The position numbers and the translations under genes are program-made. 6,034 nucleotides of DNA from Anaerolineae bacterium (GTDB taxonomy: Bacteria; Chloroflexota; Anaerolineae; Anaerolineales; Villigracilaceae). Positions 1 to 5,954 of the stretch are shown here, piece by piece. Location of the stretch: NCBI GenBank assembly GCA_003484265.1, contig DNDO01000238.1:448-6481 (forward strand), given 5' to 3'. How positions within the stretch are numbered: the first letter of the stretch is position 1; the number at the start of each line of letters is the position of its first letter. The notes beneath the pieces were generated by a model, which was not told the DNA's origin, did not search any database, and saw only the letters and a program-made list of their open reading frames with translations.

Positions 1-1
1 G

Positions 2-1087
2 CTGACCGTGCGCGCGGCCAAGGTCCGCGGGCATCGCCTGTTCGACCACGACCTGTCGGGCCCGCAGAAGTTCCACGCGGCGCCGGTGCCACGCGTCGGC
101 GGCGTCGGCATCTTCTTCGGCGTGCTCGCCGCCTCGCTGGCGCTATGGTGGCGCGCCCCGTACGCCGCGCCCACCGCGCTGTTGCTGATGCTGTGCGCGC
201 TGCCGGCCTTCGGCTCGGGCCTGCTCGAGGACCTGACCAAGACGCAGAGCCCGCGCCGGCGCCTGTTCTTCACCGCGGTCTCGGCCGCGCTGGCGATCGT
301 GCTGCTCGAGTCGGCGATCGAGCGCACCGAGATCCCCGGCCTGGACTGGGTGGTCTCGTACCCGATCGGCGCCGCGCTGGTCACGGTGCTGGCGGTCGCC
401 GGCGTGGCGAATTCGCTCAACATCATCGACGGCTTCAACGGGCTGGCCTCGATGTGCGCGCTGCTGATCCTGGCGAGCATCGGCTACGTGTCGTTCCAGG
501 CCGGCGATGCGGTCGTGATGTGGCTCGCTGTGGCCGGCGCTGGCGCCGTGCTCGGCTTCTTCGTCTGGAACTTTCCGTTCGGCCTGATCTTCCTGGGCGA
601 CGGCGGGGCCTACTTCCTCGGCTTCTACGTCGCCGAAGTCGCGATCCTGCTGCTGCATCGCAACCCGGAGGTGTCGCCGATGTTCCCGCTGCTGGTGTGC
701 ATCTACCCGGTGTTCGAGACGCTGTTCTCGATCTACCGGCGAGTCGTCCTGCGCGGCCGCTCGGCGGGCATGCCCGACGGCATCCACCTGCACTCGCTGA
801 TCTACCGCCGCATGCTGCGCTGGGCCGTCGGCGACCGCAGCGCGAAGGCGCTGACGCGACGCAACTCGATGACCTCGCCCTACCTGTGGGTGCTGTGCAT
901 GCTGTCGATCGTGCCCGCCATGTTGTTCTGGCGCAACACGGCAGTTCTGGCGACGTTCCTCGCGCTGTTCGCGGTCAGCTACGTCGCCTTGTACTGGCGC
1001 ATCGTGCGCTTTCGGTCGCCGCGCTGGATGCGTTCGTTCGGCAGCCGGCCGGTCCCGCTGGAGCGGGAGGATAATAGAAGGACATGA
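2..1087 (+). CDS. MraY/WecA-family glycosyl-1-phosphate transferase, 5' partial
   Basis: Integral-membrane enzyme of glycosyltransferase family 4, which moves a sugar-1-phosphate from a UDP-sugar to undecaprenyl phosphate at the inner membrane to begin a surface polysaccharide or O-antigen. The frame is open to the left edge (codons for L-T precede the GTG at 8), so the true start and first membrane helix lie outside the window; the GTG at 8 is probably internal. Visible signatures are the PRVGGVGI segment (about 92-115), LLEDLTK (about 220-243), NSLNIIDGFNGLA (about 409-447), FLGDGGAYFLGF (about 589-624) and the cytosolic HLHSLIYRR loop (about 784-810), separated by many hydrophobic stretches. 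The usual DD pair reads ED here, which I recall as common in Burkholderiales homologues. Composition is strongly GC-rich, unlike genes to the right. The stop overlaps the next ATG by 4 bp. The family call is firm; the sugar specificity is unknown. Confidence 0.88.
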   Translation: MTVRAAKVRGHRLFDHDLSGPQKFHAAPVPRVGGVGIFFGVLAASLALWWRAPYAAPTALLLMLCALPAFGSGLLEDLTKTQSPRRRLFFTAVSAALAIVLLESAIERTEIPGLDWVVSYPIGAALVTVLAVAGVANSLNIIDGFNGLASMCALLILASIGYVSFQAGDAVVMWLAVAGAGAVLGFFVWNFPFGLIFLGDGGAYFLGFYVAEVAILLLHRNPEVSPMFPLLVCIYPVFETLFSIYRRVVLRGRSAGMPDGIHLHSLIYRRMLRWAVGDRSAKALTRRNSMTSPYLWVLCMLSIVPAMLFWRNTAVLATFLALFAVSYVALYWRIVRFRSPRWMRSFGSRPVPLEREDNRRT

Positions 1088-2808
1088 CCGATTCCCTGAT
1101 TGCGGACGCCGCCCTGGCGCCCGCCGCTTCTCCTTCGCGCTTCGACTCCCTCCCGCTGGACCCCAAGTTGCTGCGCGCCGTGGCCCAGTCGGGCTATGAG
1201 TCGATGACGCCGATCCAGGCCAAGGCGATCCCGATCGTGCTGGCCGGCCGTGACGTGATGGGCGCCGCCCAGACCGGCACCGGCAAGACGGCGGCTTTCG
1301 TGCTGCCCCTGCTCCAGTTGCTTGGCGCCGCTGCCGGCCGCGCGCCGCGCGTGCTGATCCTCGCGCCCACGCGCGAACTTGCTCTGCAGGTCTCCAAATC
1401 CGTGACCGAATATGGCAGGCACCTCAACGTGCGCGTGCTCGCCGTCTATGGCGGGCAGCCCTATGGACCGCAGATCAGCAAACTCAACCGCGGTATCGAC
1501 GTTGTCGTTGGCACACCCGGACGCCTGCTTGACCTGATCGCCCGCAACGCGCTCAACATCAAACACATCAAAACGCTCGTCCTCGATGAAGCAGACGAAA
1601 TGCTTAACATGGGTTTCATGGAAGATGTCGAAAAGATTCTCGCGGAGACTCCAGCCGCGAGGCAAACTGCGCTCTTCAGCGCCACCCTGCCCCCGCGCGT
1701 CCGCTCACTTTCAAACCGCTTCATGCGGGACCCTCAATCTGTCACCATTAAACGAGACAATACCAACGCCCCGGCAATTGAACAGCGCTATTATCTCGTC
1801 CACGATAGGGACAAGACTAATGCGCTCACGCGTCTCTTCGAGATCGAGCCGATCAAGAGCGCATTAATATTCGCCCGTACCCGCGCAGAGACTGCCACCC
1901 TCGCCAATGAACTGGTTGTGCGCGGCATCCCCGCTGAAGCCATTCACGGCGATCTCGACCAGAACGCCCGCGAACGCGTGCTCGGACGTTTCCGCTCCAA
2001 TCAACTGAAGGTGTTGGTCGGCACCGACGTCGCCGCGCGCGGACTCGATATCGATGACATCTCACACGTTTTCAACTATCACCTCCCAGACGACGCGGAA
2101 GTGTATGTCCACCGCATCGGACGCACTGGCCGGGCAGGCAAAACTGGCGTAGCGATCACTCTGCTCTCGCCAAAGGAAAAGCGCCGCTTGCGTGAAGTGG
2201 AGTTCCTTACCAAGCAAACGGTCACGAAAGCCGAGCTTCCCACCGTTGCGGACATTCACCGTCACCGCGAGAATCAGGTCGTCGAGACGATGAAGATCTG
2301 GCTCGGGCGCGGACGCTACAAACGTGAACTCGAAATGGTGCAGGAACTGATCGAAGCCGGTCACGACCCGCTGAACATCGCCGCCGCTGCCATCAAGATC
2401 GCCCGTGCAGACGAAAAACAACGCCCGATTGATGAAGTCGCTGAAGTCAAGGCTGGTTACAGTTCAGAAAAGCAATTTAAACCCAAAAACGGCAACCGCG
2501 ATAAGTTTGGGCGAAACGACAAGCCGATTAAGAATATCAGGGACAAGCGCCGCGGCGGATCGTCACATGAAGAAGGCATGATCCGCTTGAAGATCAATAA
2601 AGGAAAGATGCACAACATTCGTCCTAATGATGTGGTCGGGCAGATCGCATTCCATGCGAACATCCCCGGTTATACCATCGGCAAGATCCGCATCGAGGAT
2701 AAATTCTCCTTTGTGGACATTCCCGAAGACGTCGCCGACCAGGTTATGAAGCAAAGCGGTAACTACAAGATCGGCAAAGAAAAATTCAGCGTTATAAAAG
2801 CGAAGTAA
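1084..2808 (+). CDS. DEAD-box ATP-dependent RNA helicase (DeaD/CsdA-like), apparently chimeric
   Basis: 574-residue ATP-dependent RNA helicase that would unwind structured RNA, probably in ribosome assembly or mRNA handling. Motifs in order: Q motif with F20 and Q45, motif I AQTGTGKT (62-69), Ia PTRELA (95-100), TPGR (144-147), DEAD (168-171), SAT (199-201), motif IV IFARTR (262-267), V GTDVAARGLDI (313-323), VI HRIGRTGRAG (343-352). A basic, probably flexible linker (about 440-498) leads to a DbpA-like RNA-binding domain (499-574). The ATG start overlaps the upstream TGA; AAGGA lies only 1 nt before it, an unusually short spacing. None of the first 97 codons ends in A, whereas about 16 of the next 100 do, so the N-terminal portion and the rest appear to come from different genomes. 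All catalytic motifs are nevertheless intact and in frame. An intrinsic terminator follows directly. Confidence 0.93.
   Translation: MTDSLIADAALAPAASPSRFDSLPLDPKLLRAVAQSGYESMTPIQAKAIPIVLAGRDVMGAAQTGTGKTAAFVLPLLQLLGAAAGRAPRVLILAPTRELALQVSKSVTEYGRHLNVRVLAVYGGQPYGPQISKLNRGIDVVVGTPGRLLDLIARNALNIKHIKTLVLDEADEMLNMGFMEDVEKILAETPAARQTALFSATLPPRVRSLSNRFMRDPQSVTIKRDNTNAPAIEQRYYLVHDRDKTNALTRLFEIEPIKSALIFARTRAETATLANELVVRGIPAEAIHGDLDQNARERVLGRFRSNQLKVLVGTDVAARGLDIDDISHVFNYHLPDDAEVYVHRIGRTGRAGKTGVAITLLSPKEKRRLREVEFLTKQTVTKAELPTVADIHRHRENQVVETMKIWLGRGRYKRELEMVQELIEAGHDPLNIAAAAIKIARADEKQRPIDEVAEVKAGYSSEKQFKPKNGNRDKFGRNDKPIKNIRDKRRGGSSHEEGMIRLKINKGKMHNIRPNDVVGQIAFHANIPGYTIGKIRIEDKFSFVDIPEDVADQVMKQSGNYKIGKEKFSVIKAK
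1345..1385. other. Composition breakpoint inside the helicase gene
   Basis: Base composition and codon choice change abruptly at the segment coding for helicase motif Ia. Hand counts of 60-base blocks give about 73% GC at 1261-1320, 78% at 1321-1380, 60% at 1381-1440 and 48% at 1741-1800. The first A-ending codon of the gene is the GAA at 1375-1377. Because motif Ia is conserved among DEAD-box helicases, two unrelated genomes can share near-identical DNA here, which suits either a mis-joined assembly or homologous recombination. The exact join cannot be placed from one sequence; anywhere from about 1260 to 1390 is possible. Confidence 0.7.
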
Positions 2809-2811
2809 GAC

Positions 2812-2841
2812 AAAAGTCCCCGAGTAAATCGGGGACTTTTT
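2812..2841 (+). terminator. Intrinsic terminator after the helicase
   Basis: A perfect 12-bp stem (AAAAGTCCCCGA paired with TCGGGGACTTTT) closes a 5-nt GTAAA loop and runs into five T residues. It begins 3 nt after the helicase TAA. It should separate helicase transcription from the SUI1-family gene, whose own promoter starts at once downstream. Confidence 0.93.
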
Positions 2842-2842
2842 A

Positions 2843-2878
2843 TTGACAAAGTTTTCCACATCTTCTACACTAAAGTTC
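2843..2878 (+). promoter_or_regulatory. Sigma-70-type promoter for the SUI1 gene, likely leaderless transcript
   Basis: TTGACA at 2843-2848 is a consensus -35 box, followed by a 17-nt spacer and TACACT at 2866-2871 as the -10 box. Only 7 nt (2872-2878) separate the -10 box from the ATG at 2879, so transcription should begin at or within a base or so of the start codon. There is no Shine-Dalgarno sequence in that gap. The promoter sits directly against the preceding terminator, consistent with an independent transcription unit. Confidence 0.8.
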
Positions 2879-3217
2879 ATGAGAAAAAACAATGCCCGCA
2901 CCATCTGGTCATCCAATGATGGGGACCAGCGCAAAAACGAACAAAGACGGTCAAAGACGAAGTCCCTCCCACCTCAACAACAGACCGCGTATCTGCATCG
3001 CGATTCAGGCGGTCGCGGCGGGAAGGTGGTATCCATCGTCAAGAATCTTACTTTATCCGAAGAGGACATGAAGTCTCTAGCGAAAAAATTAAAACAGGAA
3101 TGCGGCACAGGCGGCACGGTCAAGGACGGCTTGATCGAGATCCAAGGCGAGCATCGCCAGAAGATGGCGGATGTTTTGGGGAAGTTGGGATATAAGGTGA
3201 AGATCGCGGGGGGTTAG
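2879..3217 (+). CDS. SUI1/eIF1-family translation factor (YciH-like)
   Basis: 112-residue protein of the SUI1/eIF1 family, the bacterial YciH type, a small ribosome-associated factor thought to affect the fidelity of start-codon selection. The C-terminal half carries the family core: GGKVVSIVKNL (about 47-57), an acidic-to-basic helix, then CGTGGTVKDGLIEIQG (75-90) and a terminal helix-strand ending near GYKVKIAGG. The N-terminal 35 residues are basic, polar and low in complexity, typical of an unstructured tail. The ATG at 2879 is preferred over the in-frame TTG at 2843 because that TTG is part of the -35 box and the earlier start would place coding sequence over the promoter. The length then matches the family, about 110 residues. 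Its stop codon overlaps the stop of the convergent methyltransferase gene. The family call is firm; the bacterial role is less well established. Confidence 0.92.
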   Translation: MRKNNARTIWSSNDGDQRKNEQRRSKTKSLPPQQQTAYLHRDSGGRGGKVVSIVKNLTLSEEDMKSLAKKLKQECGTGGTVKDGLIEIQGEHRQKMADVLGKLGYKVKIAGG

Positions 3218-4407
3218 AAATTTTTGGCGTATTCCCCGCCTAATAAACGTTCAAGATAAGGTGTTACTCTCCAGAATGATTTGAGGTTTCGATATTCATC
3301 CACCCAACGTTCATTGCCCACATGTGCCGTTCTCATTGATCGGATCATCAGGTTCTTAGCAGTATGTTCGATGGGGACAAATTGCGTCACGTCCGTACGG
3401 TAGCCCATGATGCGCAGGATGGTTGCGCGGAAGGTATCCGTCAGAATGTCACCCATGCGTTCGGATAATATTCCGTCTTGAAATACAGGCAACATTTGAT
3501 CAGGCGCAGGTATTTTAGATAACTGCTCTTGCAACTCATGCTGACAGCACGGCGCGCAGACGATAACTTTGCTGCCCCATTGAATGCCTTTGGCAAGCGC
3601 GTCGTCGGTGGCAGTGTCACAGGCGTGTAGGGCAAGGACGATATCGGGGGTTATGTCAGTTTGATAATCAGCGATTTGATCCACCTGAAAGGACAACTGT
3701 TCCCAACCCAACGACTCGACTTTCTTCTGGTGGCGTTCGATCAAATCGGCGTTGACATCCACGCCGGTGACATGTGTATCAAGTTTGAGAATATCGTGAA
3801 GATAAAAGTAGACAGCAAAAGTTAAGTAGGCATTGCCACAGCCAAAGTCAATGATATGGATGGGCGACCCAGTCCAGGTTGAGAATGAGGCGGTTTCGTC
3901 CAATAGGCGCAGGAACTCGTTGATCTGTTTGTACTTGCGCTGCATGTCCGCCCGAATTCGTCCATCCTGAGTCATGATGCCAACCGCCTGCAAAAAAGGA
4001 CGCGCGTTTTCATCTGAGAGCAGTCTGGGCTTATCGCGGTCATGCGAAAGATTTTGCGAAACGGGCGCAGACGCAGGCTTGGATTCGCTGACGAGGGCTT
4101 TTCCTTTTTTTGAAAAATTGACCTGCACATTACCCGCGTTGCTTTCCACAAAAACATTTCGAAACGGGAGCGCGAGCAGCCCGTTCACTTTGTGCAGGGC
4201 ATCTGCCAACGAATAATTTTTGGTCGTATCTTTTTTCTCGTCAAAATATGAAAACTGCAAATTGAACTCACCCTTGATCTCGACAGGACGCAGCGTCACC
4301 TTGAACCACTGCACGGACGATCCCTTTTGCACGCCGCTGAACACAGCGCGGATAAAACCATCCCTGTCGAGAATTCGTTTCTGGAGCAGTTGTTTATAGT
4401 CATCCAT
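3214..4407 (-). CDS. Class I SAM-dependent methyltransferase, Methyltransf_32-like
   Basis: 397-residue protein. The central domain is a Rossmann-fold methyltransferase: motif I IDFGCGNAYLT (186-196) binds S-adenosylmethionine, GVDVN (215-219) ends with the acidic residue expected to hold the ribose, and ALHACDTATD (259-268) followed by CAPCCQHEL (284-292) resembles the Methyltransf_32 family that includes METTL25 and RRNAD1 relatives. The substrate is unknown; RNA or protein is possible, and the Cys-Cys-x-His cluster could serve substrate or metal contact (inference). Residues 1-105 form a separate conserved-looking domain (RAVFSG, VTLRPVEIKG, QFSYFDEKK, NVQVNFSKKGKAL) joined by a polar linker (about 106-130) that I cannot assign. 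The ATG at 4405-4407 is supported by the -10 box 7 nt upstream. It is transcribed divergently from the AraC-type gene and converges on the SUI1-family gene with overlapping stops. Confidence 0.88.
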   Translation of the reverse strand: MDDYKQLLQKRILDRDGFIRAVFSGVQKGSSVQWFKVTLRPVEIKGEFNLQFSYFDEKKDTTKNYSLADALHKVNGLLALPFRNVFVESNAGNVQVNFSKKGKALVSESKPASAPVSQNLSHDRDKPRLLSDENARPFLQAVGIMTQDGRIRADMQRKYKQINEFLRLLDETASFSTWTGSPIHIIDFGCGNAYLTFAVYFYLHDILKLDTHVTGVDVNADLIERHQKKVESLGWEQLSFQVDQIADYQTDITPDIVLALHACDTATDDALAKGIQWGSKVIVCAPCCQHELQEQLSKIPAPDQMLPVFQDGILSERMGDILTDTFRATILRIMGYRTDVTQFVPIEHTAKNLMIRSMRTAHVGNERWVDEYRNLKSFWRVTPYLERLLGGEYAKNF

Positions 4408-4423
4408 GAATCAAAGTATATCA
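4408..4423 (-). promoter_or_regulatory. Extended -10 promoter of the methyltransferase, likely leaderless
   Basis: On the minus strand TGA-TATACT (4423 down to 4415) forms an extended -10 element, with the TATACT hexamer at 4420-4415. Seven bases (TTGATTC) then lead to the ATG at 4407. No convincing -35 hexamer is seen 16-18 nt upstream, which an extended -10 promoter can tolerate. No Shine-Dalgarno sequence fits between the -10 box and the start codon, so the transcript probably begins at or next to the ATG. Confidence 0.65.
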
Positions 4424-4445
4424 TCGGCGTTTAGCTGTAGATGTG

Positions 4446-4485
4446 GAGATCGCTTCGTAGGGCTGAGGAGAGCCACTCGCAATGA
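4446..4485. repeat. Candidate dispersed palindromic repeat unit in the divergent spacer
   Basis: The 40-bp segment begins GAGATCGCTTCG and ends CTCGCAATGA. Its ends are imperfect inverted repeats (ATCGC against GCAAT, one mismatch), and an inner GGCT/AGCC pair (4461-4464 and 4471-4474) gives a small hairpin. From memory, elements with ends like GAGATTGCTTCG and CTCGCAATGAC are scattered in high copy between genes of several bacterial lineages, including Chloroflexota. Only one copy lies in this window, so repeat status rests on recall of the family. Confidence 0.5.
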
Positions 4486-4535
4486 AGGACAAACAGAATA
4501 GCAAGAAAAATCAAGCGACGACTCTGTTTCCATTG

Positions 4536-4558
4536 TATAGTTAAGAGATGAGGCACAG
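4536..4558 (+). promoter_or_regulatory. -10 box and short leader of the AraC-type gene
   Basis: TATAGT at 4536-4541 is a good -10 hexamer; no clear -35 box is seen at 16-18 nt spacing. Initiation about 7 nt downstream would start the mRNA near 4548, giving a leader of only about 11 nt. That leader holds GAGG (4550-4553), 5 nt before the GTG at 4559, which can act as a short Shine-Dalgarno sequence. The missing -35 box would suit a promoter that depends on an activator, possibly the regulator itself (inference). Confidence 0.5.
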
Positions 4559-5506
4559 GTGATATTTACGACGAATGAGAAATACGAACAGGCGATCCTT
4601 TCCACGCTGATCCATATTCAAACGCATCTCGAAGCGGACCTGAAACTGGATACGCTTGCGGAACACGCCGGGTTTTCGGCGTATCACTTTCACCGCATCT
4701 TTCGCGAGAGCATCGGCGAACCCGTCAAGGAATATGTGCGCAGGTTAAGGCTCGAGAAAGCCGCATACAGGTTGAAGGTCAGCGAAGAGGCGATTTTACG
4801 TCTCGCGCTTGAATCGGGATTCAAGACTCACGAGTCCTTCACGCGCGCATTTCGCAGGCAATTCGGCGTCACACCGAATGAATATCGAGATCATTTTTTG
4901 AGGGCTTCAAACGCGCGCAAGAAACAGATCCAACCCAAGTACATCGCAGACTTCAACATGAAGGACGAATCGGGGTTGCTCCCGAATGGTTCAACTTCCA
5001 AACAAGTTCGAATGGAAAATGCGCGGCAGATCATTGTCGCGTTCATACGGCATGTCGGTCAATATGAAAAACTGCTGGATAAAGATTCGCCTATGTCACT
5101 GTTGTGGGAGGAGTTGTTCACGTGGGGCAATGCGAATGGACTGATCAACGCCGACTCATTATTGATCGGCATCCCACAGGATGACCCGTCCGTCACGCCG
5201 CCTGAAAAACAGCGCTTTGATATTTGTGTGCAGATACCCGAGTTCCGCAACCCGTCGGGGCACATCGGATGCCAGACTATCCCAGCCGGGATGTTTGGCG
5301 TGGGCAGACATTACGGGTCGTTCGATAATCTTGCGGACACATACGTGCATGTCTACGATTCTTTTGTCACGACCGGCAAATACAACTTGCGCGCACAAAC
5401 ACCTTTCGAGGTGTATAGCTATTCCAATGTAAAAGGCGACATCCGCATACACTTTACGGATGTATATTTACCAATCGAAAAGAAAAAACAAAACAAAGGA
5501 GATTAA
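4559..5506 (+). CDS. AraC-family transcriptional regulator with C-terminal GyrI-like ligand domain
   Basis: 315-residue cytoplasmic DNA-binding regulator. The AraC-type domain is N-terminal (about 10-112): a first helix-turn-helix around LDTLAEHAGFSAYHFHRIFRE (30-50) and a second around ILRLALESGFKTHESFTRAFRR (79-100), closed by the family signature FGVTPNEYR (102-110). After a polar linker (about 115-150) comes a GyrI-like/effector-binding domain (about 153-306), recognisable from the VGQYEKL stretch, the central LIGIPQDDP segment, the IPAGMFGVGRHYGSFDNLADTY region and the final DIRIHFTDVYLPI strand. This layout is shared with Rob and SoxS-like fusions that sense amphipathic or cationic small molecules. 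The GTG start gives the correct N-terminus for the HTH domain and has GAGG 5 nt upstream. It is separated by 1 bp from the SRPBCC gene, so the two are probably co-regulated. The ligand is unknown. Confidence 0.92.
   Translation: MIFTTNEKYEQAILSTLIHIQTHLEADLKLDTLAEHAGFSAYHFHRIFRESIGEPVKEYVRRLRLEKAAYRLKVSEEAILRLALESGFKTHESFTRAFRRQFGVTPNEYRDHFLRASNARKKQIQPKYIADFNMKDESGLLPNGSTSKQVRMENARQIIVAFIRHVGQYEKLLDKDSPMSLLWEELFTWGNANGLINADSLLIGIPQDDPSVTPPEKQRFDICVQIPEFRNPSGHIGCQTIPAGMFGVGRHYGSFDNLADTYVHVYDSFVTTGKYNLRAQTPFEVYSYSNVKGDIRIHFTDVYLPIEKKKQNKGD
5495..5501 (+). promoter_or_regulatory. Strong ribosome binding site that fixes the SRPBCC start
   Basis: AAAGGAG lies 6 nt before the ATG at 5508 and is embedded in the last codons of the regulator gene. 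It shows that the SRPBCC protein begins at 5508, not at the in-frame codon at 5460 inside the regulator. Ribosomes finishing the regulator at 5506 are placed to restart, suggesting translational coupling. Confidence 0.9.
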
Positions 5507-5507
5507 A

Positions 5508-5939
5508 ATGGCTGGATTTAATTTAACCGAATGGATCGCCCGACCGCAGAAACAAGTTTTCGACTTTATTACCGATTCAAGAAATGCGCCGAAAATTGGT
5601 TCCAATACAAAAGAGATGATCAAGTTGACAGAGGGTCCCGTGGGGGTCGGAACACGTTATAGCGAGACACGCATTATGAACGGCAAGGAAGCGGTCGCCG
5701 AGTTGGAGATCGTTGAGTTCCAACCGCCTCAGAAATATTCTGTCAAAAATGTTACCGAGGGTATCGATTCCGTGTATCACTATTCGATCCAACCTGAAAA
5801 GGACGGGACGCGCATTAACCTGGTCTGTGAAGTGACAGCCAGCGGCGTCAAGAAATTGATGACCCCCATGGTTGCGTCCATATTGAAGAAGGAGGACGGC
5901 GATCATTTGCAGAGATTGAAGAAGGCGATGGAGGAGTGA
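5508..5939 (+). CDS. SRPBCC-fold protein (polyketide cyclase/dehydrase-like)
   Basis: 143-residue soluble protein of the START/Bet v1 (SRPBCC) superfamily, whose members hold a hydrophobic ligand in a deep cavity between a curved sheet and a long C-terminal helix. Visible signs: an opening strand followed by ARPQKQVFDFITDSRNAPKI (11-30), the typical helix pair with an aromatic/proline pattern; the turn GPVGVGTRYSETR (43-55); repeated alternating strands VAELEIVEFQPPQKYSV and DGTRINLVCEVTA; and a C-terminal amphipathic helix (about 112-142). Members of the Polyketide_cyc2 group range from cyclases to lipid or ligand carriers; no catalytic residues can be assigned here. It is the second gene of a tight operon with the AraC/GyrI-like regulator. 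The shared regulation suggests it binds or processes a compound related to what the regulator senses (inference). Confidence 0.85.
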   Translation: MAGFNLTEWIARPQKQVFDFITDSRNAPKIGSNTKEMIKLTEGPVGVGTRYSETRIMNGKEAVAELEIVEFQPPQKYSVKNVTEGIDSVYHYSIQPEKDGTRINLVCEVTASGVKKLMTPMVASILKKEDGDHLQRLKKAMEE

Positions 5940-5954
5940 ACGGCATTTTCAATG

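Noticed and set aside
143..793. Long minus-strand open frame of about 216 codons, and a plus-strand frame of 309 codons at 145-1074
   Set aside because: Both lie over the membrane transferase and encode Arg/Ala/Gly/His-rich protein without domains, typical of alternative frames in GC-rich DNA.
1070..1075. GATAAT as a -10 box 8 nt before the helicase ATG
   Set aside because: It lies inside the upstream coding region, has no -35 partner (GGCCGG at the expected place), and the ATGA overlap suggests co-transcription. It remains possible but weak.
979..1665. Minus-strand open frame of about 228 codons across the transferase and helicase
   Set aside because: It is antisense to two well-supported genes, shows no domain signature, and crosses the composition breakpoint.
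2843..2878. Earlier TTG start for the SUI1-family protein
   Set aside because: The TTG is the start of the TTGACA -35 box, has no ribosome binding site, lies directly behind a terminator, and would add 12 residues unlike the family.
5460..5507. Upstream in-frame start for the SRPBCC protein
   Set aside because: It would lie inside the regulator gene; the AAAGGAG site and ATG at 5508 give the family-typical N-terminus.
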